The notes under the pieces are model-generated. The model saw only the letters and a program-made list of their open reading frames with translations. It did not search any database and was not told the origin of the DNA. A DNA stretch of 64,000 nt, taken from Pseudomonas sp. LBUM920. Lineage in GTDB: Bacteria > Pseudomonadota > Gammaproteobacteria > Pseudomonadales > Pseudomonadaceae. The position numbers were made by a program, and so were the translations under genes. The stretch's first letter is position 1; each line of letters begins with the position of its first letter. This document shows positions 41,508-50,896 of the stretch, piece by piece. The stretch spans positions 1,407,501-1,471,500 of the forward strand of contig NZ_CP027762.1 in assembly GCF_003852315.1 (NCBI RefSeq), given 5' to 3'.

Positions 41508-42707
41508 TCAGCGGCGGCGCTGAATGAAGTCGCGAATGCGCTCCGCCGCTTCAACACACTCCGCCAACGGTGCAACCAGCGCCATGCGCACGCGCCCGGC
41601 GCCTGGGTTGGCGCCGTCCACGTCCCGGGACAGGTACGAACCTGGCACCACGGTCACGTGTTCTTCCACGAACAGGTCACGGCAGAACGCAGCGTCGTCG
41701 CCATTCACGTTCGGCCACAGGTAAAACCCGCCGTCCGGGCTTTGTACGTCCAGCACCGGCTTGAGAATGGCCAGCACGGCGTCAAACTTCTCGCGGTACA
41801 GGTCACGGTTGGCCAGCACGTGGGCTTCATCCTGCCAGGCCGCGATGCTCGCCCGTTGGGTTTGCACCGGCATCGCGCAGCCATGGTAGGTGCGGTACAG
41901 CAGGAAGGCCTTGAGGATGTCGGCATCGCCGGCCACAAAGCCCGAGCGCAGGCCCGGCAGGTTGGAGCGCTTGGACAGGCTGTGGAAGACCACGCAGCGT
42001 TTGAAGTCCTGACGGCCGAGCTCGACGCAGGCACTGAGCAGGCCGGGCGGCGGGGTGTGTTCGTCGAAGTACAACTCGCTGTAGCACTCGTCGGCGGCGA
42101 TGACGAAGTCGTACTCGTCGGCCAGGGCGATGAGCTTTTTCAGGGTGTCGACCGGAATCAGCGCTCCGGTGGGGTTGCCCGGCGAGCACAGGAACAGGAT
42201 CTGGCAGCGTTTCCAGATGTCCGGCGACACGGCGTCAAAATCCGGGTTGAAACCGTTGGCGTCCAGGCACGGCAAGTAATGCGGCTTAGCGCCGGCCAGG
42301 AACGCGGCGCCTTCGTAGATCTGGTAGAACGGGTTCGGGCTTACTACCAATGCGTCGTCAGCGCGGTTGACCACGGTCTGGGTGAAGGCAAACAGCGCTT
42401 CACGGGTGCCGTTGACCGGCAGGATATTGCGCGCCGGGTCCAGCCAACCCTTGGGCACGTTGAAGCGGCGTTCGCACCAGGCGCCGATGGCCTCGCGCAA
42501 TGCCGGGATGCCCAGCGTCGTCGGGTACACGGCCATCTGGTCGAGGTTGTCAGCCAGCGCCTTGGCAACGAACTCCGGCGATGTGTGCTTGGGCTCACCG
42601 ATGGACAGCGCAATCGGGCGTTTGTCCGGGTTCGGCGTGACGCTGCCGAGCAGGGCGCGCAGTTTCTCGAACGGGTAGGGCTGCAGCTGGTTCAGGGCGT
42701 TGTTCAT
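41508..42707 (-). CDS. dapC: Succinyldiaminopimelate aminotransferase DapC
   Basis: A 399-residue class I/II PLP aminotransferase. The PLP lysine is Lys246 in SLSKRSNLPGLRSG, with the conserved CSPGNPTG and AADECYSELYF segments. It works between DapD and DapE. Position next to glnD matches PAO1 PA3659 (dapC). ATG 42707 with GAGA upstream is preferred to ATG 42719. Confidence 0.92.
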   Translation of the reverse strand: MNNALNQLQPYPFEKLRALLGSVTPNPDKRPIALSIGEPKHTSPEFVAKALADNLDQMAVYPTTLGIPALREAIGAWCERRFNVPKGWLDPARNILPVNGTREALFAFTQTVVNRADDALVVSPNPFYQIYEGAAFLAGAKPHYLPCLDANGFNPDFDAVSPDIWKRCQILFLCSPGNPTGALIPVDTLKKLIALADEYDFVIAADECYSELYFDEHTPPPGLLSACVELGRQDFKRCVVFHSLSKRSNLPGLRSGFVAGDADILKAFLLYRTYHGCAMPVQTQRASIAAWQDEAHVLANRDLYREKFDAVLAILKPVLDVQSPDGGFYLWPNVNGDDAAFCRDLFVEEHVTVVPGSYLSRDVDGANPGAGRVRMALVAPLAECVEAAERIRDFIQRRR

Positions 42708-42765
42708 CGCAAGTCTCATTCAATTCGGTTGTAAGCGTGCGTTCTGCCGGGCAAAGCCATTCAAA

Positions 42766-42854
42766 TGTGGGAGCGGGCTTGCTCGCGAATGCGGTGCATC
42801 AGTCAATCCATGTGTACCTGACCCACTGAATTCGCGAGCAACCCCGCTCCCACA
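42766..42854. repeat. REPIN, GGGCTTGCTCGCGAA subtype
   Basis: Inverted pair GTGGGAGCGGGCTTGCTCGCGAA / TTCGCGAGCAACCCCGCTCCCAC. The right arm has one base change (AACCCC for AAGCCC) that breaks its pairing, a sign of drift. It lies between dapC and glnD. Confidence 0.9.
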
Positions 42855-42884
42855 CCAGTGCGCCCACACAGTGATAACAGGTGT

Positions 42885-45587
42885 TCAAATAGTCAGGCGC
42901 GTCAGCTCGACACCGGGCTCCTGGGTCACGCTCAGTTGCTGCACGATCGCAGCCTGCAAGCGTCGGCACAGTTCAGGGTCGGACAGCGGCTGGTTGTCGG
43001 CGTCGGTAATGAAGAACACGTCCTCCACGCGCTCGCCGAGGGTCGCAATCTTGGCGTTCTGCAACGACAGGTCGAACTCCAGGAAAATCCCGCCGATGCG
43101 CGCCAGCAAGCCGGGACGGTCCGGCGCGCTGAGTTCCAGTACGGTCACCGGGCGCTGGGCGTCGTTGGAAATGGTCACCTGAGGCGCAAAGGCAAAGTGC
43201 TTGAGCTGACGCGGTACCCGACGCTGGATGATCGTCGGGTAATCGTCCGGGTTACGCAGTGCTTCGGTCAGGCCTTCGCGGATCTTTTTCACGCGCACCG
43301 GGTTATCGCCGATGGAGTCGCCGTCGGTGTCGAGCACGATGTAGGTGTCGAGGGTGAACTGACTGCTTGAGGTGATGACCCGCGCGTCATGGATGTTCAG
43401 GTTCAACTGGTCCATGGCCGCCACGGTCACGGCGAAGAAGTCGTGCTGGTCGGGCGCATAGATGAAGATCTGCGTGCCGCCTTCGAATTCGCGCTGGGTG
43501 GTTTCTTTGATCAGTACCAGCGGGCCACCATCGGCGGGCTGCTGCAGGATCGCGTCACTGTGCCAGGCCACGTCGCCGGCGGTGTGGCGCAGGAAGTAAT
43601 CGTCACCCAGTTGCGACCACAGCTGTTCGACGTCGTCCGGGTCATTGCCGCCGCGCACCAGGATATCCAGGGCCGCGCTTTGGGTGCGGCGGATCTGCTC
43701 TTCGCGGTCTACCGGGTTTTCCAGGCCGCGGCGCAGCGCGCGCTTGGTCTCGGTGTAGAGCTGGCGCAGCAGGCTGGCACGCCAGGAGTTCCACAATGTC
43801 GGGTTGGTGGCATTGATGTCGGAGACGGTCAGCACATAGAGATAGTCGAGACGGGTTTCATCACCGACGATGCCGGCGAAGTCGTGGATCACCTGCGGGT
43901 CGGACAAATCCTTGCGCTGGGCGGTGGTCGACATCACCAGGTGGTTCTGTACCAGCCAGACGATCAGGCGGCTGTCCCACAGCGGCAGTTGATGGCGCTG
44001 GCAGAACGCCTCGGCATCGACTGCGCCGATCTCCGAGTGGTCGCCATGCCGGCCCTTGCCGATGTCGTGGTACAGGCCGGCCAGGTAGATCAGTTCCGGC
44101 TTGGGCAGCTTGGCCATGAGCTTGCTGGCCAGCGGGAATTTCTCTGACACCTGGGTGTACTGCAACTTACGCAGGTGCTTGATCAGGTTCAGGGTGTGGG
44201 CGTCTACGGTGTAGATGTGGAACAGGTCGTGCTGCATCTGCCCGACGATAAAGCCGAACTCCGGCAGGTAACGCCCGAGGATGCCGTACCGGTTCATGCG
44301 CCGCAGGTTGCGGTGGATGCCGATTTTGCACTTGAACAGCTCGATAAACAGGCTGGTGTTGCGGATGTCATTGCGAAAGTCATCATCGATCAGATGACGG
44401 TTTTCGCGTAGCAGGCGGATGGTGTCGGCGCGCACGCCTTTGATTTCCGGCTGCTGGGCCATCAGCACGAAGATTTCCAGCATGGCGAACGGGGTGCGGC
44501 GGAACACGTTGTCGTTGCGCGCCTCGATGTAGCCGTCGTGCAGTTGGAAGCGCGAGTTGATCGGCTGCGGCGGTGCTTCGTCTTCGGGCGCCAGGATCAC
44601 TTCTTCGAAGTGCTGGATGATCAGGTCGCTGAGCTGGGCGATGCTCATGACCACCCGGTAGTACTGCTGCATGAAGCTTTCGATGCTGGTCTTCGCGTCC
44701 TCGCCCTCGAACCCCAGGAGGGTGGCGATGGAGCGCTGGTGGTCGAACAGCAGGCGGTCTTCGGAGCGGCCGGCGAGCATGTGCAGGGCGTAGCGCACTT
44801 TCCACAGGAACTCCTGGGACGAGGCCAGCAGGGCGTTTTCGCTCTCTACCAGAAAGCCTTCGCCGGCCAGGGCGCGCAGGTTCAGGGTGCCGTATTGGCG
44901 ACGCGCGACCCACAAAATGGTCTGGATATCGCGCAGTCCGCCCGGTGAGCCTTTGACGTTGGGTTCCAGGTTGTATTCGGTGTCGTTGTACTTGTGGTGC
45001 CGGGCCTTCTGCTCGGCGCGCTTGGCCAGGAAGAATTCCTTGCTCGGCCACATATGCGCGGTGCTGGTGACTTCCAGCATGCGCTTGCGCAGGCGCTCGG
45101 GGCCGGCAATGGTGCGGCTTTCCATCAAGTTGGTAATGACGGTGAGGTCGGCGCGCGCCTCTTCGGCGCATTCGTCTACAGAACGAACGCTCTGGCCGAC
45201 TTCCAGGCCGATGTCCCACAACAGTGTCAGAAAGCGCTCGATGGAATCGCGAAAGATCTCATGATCGGCGCTGTCCAGCAGGATCAGCAGGTCGATGTCG
45301 GAGTAGGGGTGCAGCTCACCGCGACCGTAGCCGCCGACGGCCACCAGGGCGATATCGGCGTCTTCACTCCAGTTGAACTGTTCCCAGGCCTTTTGCAGGA
45401 TGTTGTCGACGAACCAGGCGCGGTCCTCGATCAGTCGACGAATGTCCCGGCCACTGCGAAAGCGCGCATCGAGCACTTCGCGGGCCTGGCGAATAGCCTT
45501 CTTGAAGGCGAAGATGGGGCTTGCCTTCAAGGCCAGTTCAGCCTGGAACTGGCCACGGTCGAAGAGTTCGGGATCCACCTGGGGCAT
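42885..45587 (-). CDS. glnD: PII uridylyltransferase/uridylyl-removing enzyme GlnD
   Basis: A 900-residue bifunctional nitrogen sensor. Domains in order: nucleotidyltransferase (GGYGRGELHPYSDIDLLIL, Asp97/Asp99), linker, HD domain (LYHDIGKGRHGDHSE, uridylyl-removing activity) and two C-terminal ACT domains that sense glutamine. It uridylylates PII when nitrogen is scarce. Length and all domains are typical. Confidence 0.97.
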   Translation of the reverse strand: MPQVDPELFDRGQFQAELALKASPIFAFKKAIRQAREVLDARFRSGRDIRRLIEDRAWFVDNILQKAWEQFNWSEDADIALVAVGGYGRGELHPYSDIDLLILLDSADHEIFRDSIERFLTLLWDIGLEVGQSVRSVDECAEEARADLTVITNLMESRTIAGPERLRKRMLEVTSTAHMWPSKEFFLAKRAEQKARHHKYNDTEYNLEPNVKGSPGGLRDIQTILWVARRQYGTLNLRALAGEGFLVESENALLASSQEFLWKVRYALHMLAGRSEDRLLFDHQRSIATLLGFEGEDAKTSIESFMQQYYRVVMSIAQLSDLIIQHFEEVILAPEDEAPPQPINSRFQLHDGYIEARNDNVFRRTPFAMLEIFVLMAQQPEIKGVRADTIRLLRENRHLIDDDFRNDIRNTSLFIELFKCKIGIHRNLRRMNRYGILGRYLPEFGFIVGQMQHDLFHIYTVDAHTLNLIKHLRKLQYTQVSEKFPLASKLMAKLPKPELIYLAGLYHDIGKGRHGDHSEIGAVDAEAFCQRHQLPLWDSRLIVWLVQNHLVMSTTAQRKDLSDPQVIHDFAGIVGDETRLDYLYVLTVSDINATNPTLWNSWRASLLRQLYTETKRALRRGLENPVDREEQIRRTQSAALDILVRGGNDPDDVEQLWSQLGDDYFLRHTAGDVAWHSDAILQQPADGGPLVLIKETTQREFEGGTQIFIYAPDQHDFFAVTVAAMDQLNLNIHDARVITSSSQFTLDTYIVLDTDGDSIGDNPVRVKKIREGLTEALRNPDDYPTIIQRRVPRQLKHFAFAPQVTISNDAQRPVTVLELSAPDRPGLLARIGGIFLEFDLSLQNAKIATLGERVEDVFFITDADNQPLSDPELCRRLQAAIVQQLSVTQEPGVELTRLTI

Positions 45588-45652
45588 CGATCGGCTTTCC
45601 TTTCTATCTATCAGTCAGTCACAACACCGTTGGGGGAAAACCAAAGCAACCT

Positions 45653-46435
45653 TTACGCCGAAACGCGTGGAATCGTGTCGTCTGCGCGCAAGGTGAAGAT
45701 CTCGTAGCCGGTTTCGGTGACCAGCAGGGTGTGTTCCCACTGTGCCGAGAGCTTGCGGTCCTTGGTGATGGCGGTCCAGCCGTCGCCCAGCACCTTGGTG
45801 TCGGCCTTGCCCTGGTTGATCATCGGCTCGATGGTGAAGGTCATGCCCGCCTTGAGTTCCATGCCGGTGCCGGCGCGACCGTAATGCAGGATCTGCGGTT
45901 CTTCGTGGAATACTTTGCCGATGCCATGGCCACAGAATTCGCGGACCACCGAGAAGCCGTTCTTTTCAGCGTGCTTCTGGATCACTTCACCGATATCGCC
46001 CAGGCGGCAGCCGGGTTTAACGATTTCGATGGCCTTGTACATGCATTCCTGGGTGACCTGCGACAGGCGCTCGGCCCAGACCGGCACGGTGCCGACGTGG
46101 AACATGCGGCTGGTGTCGCCGTGGTAGCCGTCTTTGATCACGGTCACGTCGATGTTCAGGGTGTCGCCGTCTTTCAACGGCTTGTCGCCTGGAATCCCAT
46201 GGCAGACCACGTGGTTGATCGAGGTGCAGATGGACTTGGGGAAGCCCTTGTAGTTGAGCGGCGCAGGGATGGCTTTTTGCACGTCGACAATATAGTCGTG
46301 GCAGATGCGGTCCAGGGCTTCGGTGGTTACGCCTGGCTTGACGTGTTCGGCAATCATTTCCAGCACGTCGGCAGCCAGTTTGCCGGCAACGCGCATGCCT
46401 GCGATGTCTTCGGCGGTTTTCAAGGTAACGGTCAT
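45653..46435 (-). CDS. map: Methionine aminopeptidase type I
   Basis: A 260-residue dimetal enzyme that removes the initiator Met from nascent proteins. The metal-binding segments NIDVTVIKDGYHGDTSR, CGHGIGKVFHEEPQ, FTIEPM and WEHTLLVTETG are intact. It is divergent from rpsB, the usual arrangement in gammaproteobacteria. Confidence 0.97.
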   Translation of the reverse strand: MTVTLKTAEDIAGMRVAGKLAADVLEMIAEHVKPGVTTEALDRICHDYIVDVQKAIPAPLNYKGFPKSICTSINHVVCHGIPGDKPLKDGDTLNIDVTVIKDGYHGDTSRMFHVGTVPVWAERLSQVTQECMYKAIEIVKPGCRLGDIGEVIQKHAEKNGFSVVREFCGHGIGKVFHEEPQILHYGRAGTGMELKAGMTFTIEPMINQGKADTKVLGDGWTAITKDRKLSAQWEHTLLVTETGYEIFTLRADDTIPRVSA

Positions 46436-46820
46436 ACAGGCTCTCTCTAGCGCGACGCGCTGAAATCAATACGGTTTACGGGCGTGCGACAAAAGGTTGC
46501 AGAATTCGCACAAGCCCCAAAAAACACGATTCTACCAGACGCGGGCGGCAAACCATGAGCGTCTGACGATCGCTTCTCTCTATAAGGTAGGGGCATGTTG
46601 GCTCTATTCAAAGGCTTACGCAAAAGCCGATCACGGCAAATGTGATTGCGGGTTTCGTTTTTGTCCTTCGTGTGGTATAAAATGCGCCGCTTTCCGGGGA
46701 TACCCCGCAAAGCTTAAATCCACACACGTGTCGACACGATGACCTGGGTGCCGGAGGCGAATGCCGCTGGTTGGTCATTGGGATACGTGGAGGCCAAACC
46801 CGACTTATTAAGGAACTATC
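46436..46820 (+). ncRNA. map-rpsB intergenic region with rpsB leader (t44-like)
   Basis: 385 nt without a gene. The right half from about 46688 is the rpsB leader, which contains GGGGATACCCCGC (46697-46709), a small GGTGCCGGAGGCGAATGCCGC stem region and the S2 ribosome site AAGGAAC (46811-46817). In gammaproteobacteria the map-rpsB interval gives t44, now seen as an S2 autoregulatory leader. I identify it by position and partial motifs only. The left half presumably carries the map promoter; I see no other feature there. Confidence 0.5.
46653..46681 (+). promoter_or_regulatory. Candidate rpsB promoter
   Basis: -10 TATAAA (46676-46681) with the weak -35 TTTCGT (46653-46658) at 17 bp. It would start a leader of about 130 nt before rpsB. 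Confidence 0.5.
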
Positions 46821-47558
46821 ATGTCCCAAGTCAACATGCGCGATATGCTGAAGGCCGGTGTGCACTTCGGTCACCAGACCCGTTACTGGAACCCGAAAAT
46901 GGGTAAATACATTTTCGGCGCGCGTAACAAGATCCACATTATCAACCTTGAAAAAACCCTGCCAATGTTCAACGAAGCGCTGACTTTCGTAGAGCGTCTG
47001 GCCCAGGGCAAAAACAAGATTCTGTTCGTCGGCACCAAGCGTTCCGCTGGCAAGATCGTTGCTGAAGAAGCAGCACGTTGCGGTTCGCCGTACGTCGATC
47101 ATCGCTGGTTGGGCGGCATGCTGACCAACTTCAAAACCATCCGTGCTTCCATCAAGCGTCTGCGTGACCTTGAAGTGCAAGCCGAAGACGGTACTTTCGC
47201 CAAGCTGACCAAGAAAGAGGCGCTGATGCGCACTCGCGACCTGGAAAAGCTCGATCGTTCCCTGGGTGGTATCAAGGACATGGGCGGTCTGCCTGACGCA
47301 CTGTTCGTTATCGACGTTGATCACGAGCGCATCGCGATCACCGAAGCCAACAAGCTGGGCATCCCTGTTATCGGCGTAGTCGATACCAACAGCAGCCCGG
47401 AAGGCGTTGACTACATCATCCCAGGCAACGATGACGCAATCCGCGCTATCCAGCTGTACATGGGTTCGATGGCTGACGCTGTAATCCGTGGTCGCAACCA
47501 CGTTGCTGGCGGTACCGAGCAGTTCGTTGAAGAAGCTCCGGTAGCTGCCGCTGAGTAA
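46821..47558 (+). CDS. rpsB: Small ribosomal subunit protein uS2
   Basis: A 245-residue ribosomal protein with the typical N-terminus MSQVNMRDMLKAGVHFGHQT, the RWLGGMLTNFKT segment and the central FVIDVDHERIAITEAN. It is followed by a strong hairpin and then tsf. S2 represses its own operon through the leader RNA in E. coli. Confidence 0.99.
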   Translation: MSQVNMRDMLKAGVHFGHQTRYWNPKMGKYIFGARNKIHIINLEKTLPMFNEALTFVERLAQGKNKILFVGTKRSAGKIVAEEAARCGSPYVDHRWLGGMLTNFKTIRASIKRLRDLEVQAEDGTFAKLTKKEALMRTRDLEKLDRSLGGIKDMGGLPDALFVIDVDHERIAITEANKLGIPVIGVVDTNSSPEGVDYIIPGNDDAIRAIQLYMGSMADAVIRGRNHVAGGTEQFVEEAPVAAAE

Positions 47559-47585
47559 CTGACGCCCTGGCGTTGACTCAGTAAG

Positions 47586-47613
47586 CAAAAAGGGGGCTTG
47601 GCCCCCTTTTTGC
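47586..47613 (+). terminator. Intrinsic terminator/attenuator between rpsB and tsf
   Basis: Stem AAAAAGGGGGC / GCCCCCTTTTT with a 3-nt loop. It probably lowers expression of tsf relative to rpsB. Confidence 0.9.
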
Positions 47614-47749
47614 CACCTCGAAAACCATTTGTCGGCAGCGCAGCTACATCTTCTGTAACGTGCAGCGGCCTACAAGGGTGATTCGGGAAGAATTGATCGC
47701 CCGTTTGATCGGGTGGAATGGTTGAAAACCTATCCAAGAGGATTTTGAA

Positions 47750-48613
47750 ATGGCAGAGATTACTGCAGCGTTGGTTAAAGAACTGCGTGAGCGCACCGGC
47801 GAAGGCATGATGGATTGCAAAAAGGCCTTGACCAAGGCCGGCGGCGACATCGAAAAAGCCATTGATGACATGCGTGCTTCCGGCGCCATCAAGGCTGCCA
47901 AGAAAGCAGGCAACGTAGCTGCTGAAGGCGCTATCGCTCTGAAAGAAGACGGTAAGTCCGCTGTTCTGCTGGAAGTGAACTCGCAGACCGACTTCCTGGC
48001 TCTGCAAGACGACTTCAAGGCATTTGTTGCTGCTAGCGTTGAAAAAGCGTTCGCCGACAAACTGACCACTGTTGAGCCGTTGATCGAAGCTCAAGAAGCT
48101 GCTCGCCTGGTACTGGTCGGCAAGGTTGGCGAAAACGTCAACATCCGTCGTCTGGCGCGTATCGAAGGTGATGTGGTTGGCGGTTACCTGCACGGTAACA
48201 AAATCGGCGTTGTGGTTGCCCTTAAAGGCGGCGACGTTGAGCTGGCCAAAGACATCGCTATGCACGTAGCGGCCAGCAACCCAGAGTTCCTGCTGCCATC
48301 GGAAGTGTCTGCTGACGCAATCGAGCGCGAAAAAGCTGTGTTCCTGAGCCTGAACGCTGACAAGATCGCCGGCAAGCCAGAAAACATCGTTGAAAACATG
48401 ATCAAAGGCCGTATCAGCAAGTTCCTGGCTGAAGCGAGCCTGGTTGAGCAGGCTTTCGTCAAGAACCCTGAAATCAAGGTTGGCGAACTGGCCAAGAAAG
48501 CCGGTGCTGAAATCGTTTCCTTCACTTACTACAAAGTAGGCGAAGGCATCGAGAAGCCGGTCGACAACTTCGCTGAAGAAGTTGCTGCCCAGCTGGCTGC
48601 CGCCAAGCAATAA
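47750..48613 (+). CDS. tsf: Elongation factor Ts
   Basis: A 287-residue nucleotide exchange factor for EF-Tu. It has the N-terminal UBA-like domain (VKELRERTGEGMMDCKKAL), the TDFL contact motif (QTDFLALQDDF) and the core SEVSADAI and VEQAFVKNPE segments. Typical length. Follows rpsB in the classic order. Confidence 0.99.
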   Translation: MAEITAALVKELRERTGEGMMDCKKALTKAGGDIEKAIDDMRASGAIKAAKKAGNVAAEGAIALKEDGKSAVLLEVNSQTDFLALQDDFKAFVAASVEKAFADKLTTVEPLIEAQEAARLVLVGKVGENVNIRRLARIEGDVVGGYLHGNKIGVVVALKGGDVELAKDIAMHVAASNPEFLLPSEVSADAIEREKAVFLSLNADKIAGKPENIVENMIKGRISKFLAEASLVEQAFVKNPEIKVGELAKKAGAEIVSFTYYKVGEGIEKPVDNFAEEVAAQLAAAKQ

Positions 48614-48636
48614 GACGGTTTTCAACTGTCGCCCGA

Positions 48637-48672
48637 AAGAGGCTGCCCGCTCACGCGCGCAGCCTCTTTTCA
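48637..48672 (+). terminator. Intrinsic terminator after tsf
   Basis: Stem AAAGAGGCTGC / GCAGCCTCTTT with a 12-nt loop and a short T-run, separating tsf from the pyrH unit. Confidence 0.88.
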
Positions 48673-48825
48673 AATGGGAAGGCCAATTTTTATTTGGTTT
48701 CCTCTCGGAACTGGCTTACAAAGCCGTGTTCCGATGGCGCTGAGACAGCGTCCAGCTAGAGTGAACGCAAGCCGTAAACGGCTCGCCAAGAATTTTTAAA
48801 AAATACGCCGCAGGAGAGATTCGCA

Positions 48826-49569
48826 ATGGCTCAGCAGGGCAGTGGTTATCAGGCTCGCTATAAACGCATTCTACTCAAGCTTAGCGGCGAGGCCCTGATG
48901 GGCTCGGAAGAGTTCGGGATCGATCCCAAGGTGCTCGACCGCATGGCGCTGGAAGTCGGCCAGTTGGTCGGTATCGGTGTTCAGGTCGGCCTGGTGATTG
49001 GCGGTGGTAACCTGTTCCGTGGTGCGGCGCTGAGTGCGGCCGGCATGGACCGGGTGACTGGCGACCACATGGGCATGCTGGCCACTGTGATGAACGCCCT
49101 GGCAATGCGTGACGCCCTGGAGCGTGCCAATATCTCGGCGATCGTGATGTCGGCTATTTCCATGGTTGGCGTGACCGATCACTATGATCGTCGCAAAGCC
49201 ATGCGTCACCTGAACGCCAAAGAAGTAGTGATCTTTGCTGCCGGTACCGGCAACCCGTTCTTCACCACGGATTCGGCTGCCTGCCTGCGCGCCATCGAAA
49301 TCGATGCCGACGTAGTGCTCAAGGCCACCAAGGTGGATGGTGTCTACACCGCGGACCCATTCAAGGACCCGCATGCCGAGAAGTTCGATCATCTGACCTA
49401 CGATGAAGTACTGGATCGCAAGCTGGGCGTGATGGACCTGACGGCTATTTGCCTGTGCCGTGACCACAAGATGCCACTGCGCGTATTTAACATGAACAAG
49501 CCCGGCGCCCTGCTGAACATCGTACACGGCGGCGCGGAAGGGACTCTGATCGAGGAAGGCCAACAATGA
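48826..49569 (+). CDS. pyrH: UMP kinase
   Basis: A 247-residue amino-acid-kinase-fold enzyme phosphorylating UMP to UDP. It shows KRILLKLSGEAL, VIGGGNLFRGA and FAAGTGNPFFTTD. Its stop overlaps the frr start (ATGA). The first gene after the tsf terminator. Confidence 0.98.
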   Translation: MAQQGSGYQARYKRILLKLSGEALMGSEEFGIDPKVLDRMALEVGQLVGIGVQVGLVIGGGNLFRGAALSAAGMDRVTGDHMGMLATVMNALAMRDALERANISAIVMSAISMVGVTDHYDRRKAMRHLNAKEVVIFAAGTGNPFFTTDSAACLRAIEIDADVVLKATKVDGVYTADPFKDPHAEKFDHLTYDEVLDRKLGVMDLTAICLCRDHKMPLRVFNMNKPGALLNIVHGGAEGTLIEEGQQ

Positions 49570-50123
49570 TCAACGAAATCAAGAAAGACGCTCAAGAGCG
49601 TATGCACAAATCCCTGGAGTCTCTGGCCCATGCTTTTGGCCAGATTCGTACCGGTAAGGCACACCCAAGCATCCTGGGCAGCGTGATGGTGCCGTACTAC
49701 GGCACTGACACCTCCATTACCCAGGTCGCCAACATCACTGTAAAAGACTCGCGCACCCTGCAAGTCGTGGCCTTCGAGCGCAACATGCTCGCAGCCGTCG
49801 ACAAAGCCATCCAGAGCGCCGGCCTGAACCTCAACCCGACCAACCTGGGCGAGTTGTTGCTGATCTCCATGCCTGCCCTGACTGAAGAAACCCGCAAGGG
49901 CTTCACCAAGCAGGCGCGCAGCGCTGCTGAAGATGCGCGTGTTGCCGTGCGCAACATTCGTCGTGATGCGTTGGGCGACCTCAAGAAACTGGTCAAGGAC
50001 AAAGAAATCAGCGAGGACGAAGAGCGTCGCGCCGTTGCTGATATCGACAAACTGACCAAAGACGCCGAGGCCCAGATCACCAAGGCCACGGAAGAGAAAG
50101 AAAAGGACCTGATGGCCGTATAA
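49566..50123 (+). CDS. frr: Ribosome recycling factor
   Basis: A 185-residue factor that splits post-termination ribosomes with EF-G. The motifs FGQIRTGKAHPSIL, LPALTEETRKG and a long helical C-terminus are typical. Start overlaps the pyrH stop by four bases. Confidence 0.98.
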   Translation: MINEIKKDAQERMHKSLESLAHAFGQIRTGKAHPSILGSVMVPYYGTDTSITQVANITVKDSRTLQVVAFERNMLAAVDKAIQSAGLNLNPTNLGELLLISMPALTEETRKGFTKQARSAAEDARVAVRNIRRDALGDLKKLVKDKEISEDEERRAVADIDKLTKDAEAQITKATEEKEKDLMAV

Positions 50124-50140
50124 GGGGTCAGGACGCCTTC

Positions 50141-50896
50141 ATGGAAAAGACCAAGCAGACTGTGCCCTCCGTGGTGCCGCGCCATGTCGCGATCATCATG
50201 GATGGGAATAATCGCTGGGCGAAAAAACGCTTTATGCCGGGTGTCGCCGGGCATAAGGCGGGTGTCGATGCGGTGCGCGCTGTTATTGAAGTGTGTGCCG
50301 AGGCCAAGGTCGAGGTGTTGACTCTGTTTGCCTTCTCCAGCGAGAACTGGCAACGGCCCGCCGAAGAAGTCAGCGCCTTGATGGACCTGTTCTTCAAGGC
50401 GTTGCGTCGTGAGGCCAAGCGCCTCAACGACAACAACATCAGCCTGCGCATCATTGGTGATCGCTCGCGGTTCCATCCGGAACTGCAAGCGGCCATGCGC
50501 GAAGCCGAGGCTATCACCGCCGGCTCCAACCGTTTTGTGCTGCAGATTGCAGCCAACTACGGTGGTCAGTGGGATATCGCCCAGGCTGCACAGCGGCTTG
50601 CCCGCGAAGTGCAGGCCGGGCATCTGCGGCCCGACGACATTACGCCCGAATTGTTGCAAACCTGCCTGGTAACCGGTGATCTGCCGTTGCCGGACTTGTG
50701 CATTCGTACCGGTGGTGAGCACCGCATCAGCAATTTCCTGCTGTGGCAGCTGGCCTACACCGAGCTGTACTTCTCCGACCTGTTCTGGCCGGACTTCAAA
50801 CACGATGCCATGCGCAATGCGCTGGCCGATTTCGCTTCCCGTCAGCGTCGCTTCGGTAAAACGAGCGAGCAGATCGAAGCTGGAGCCCGGGTTTAA
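50141..50896 (+). CDS. uppS: Undecaprenyl diphosphate synthase
   Basis: A 251-residue cis-prenyltransferase building the C55 lipid carrier for peptidoglycan and O-antigen. The catalytic Asp is in IIMDGNNRWAKK, and FAFSSENWQRP and IRTGGEHRISNF are conserved. cdsA starts immediately after its stop. Confidence 0.98.
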   Translation: MEKTKQTVPSVVPRHVAIIMDGNNRWAKKRFMPGVAGHKAGVDAVRAVIEVCAEAKVEVLTLFAFSSENWQRPAEEVSALMDLFFKALRREAKRLNDNNISLRIIGDRSRFHPELQAAMREAEAITAGSNRFVLQIAANYGGQWDIAQAAQRLAREVQAGHLRPDDITPELLQTCLVTGDLPLPDLCIRTGGEHRISNFLLWQLAYTELYFSDLFWPDFKHDAMRNALADFASRQRRFGKTSEQIEAGARV

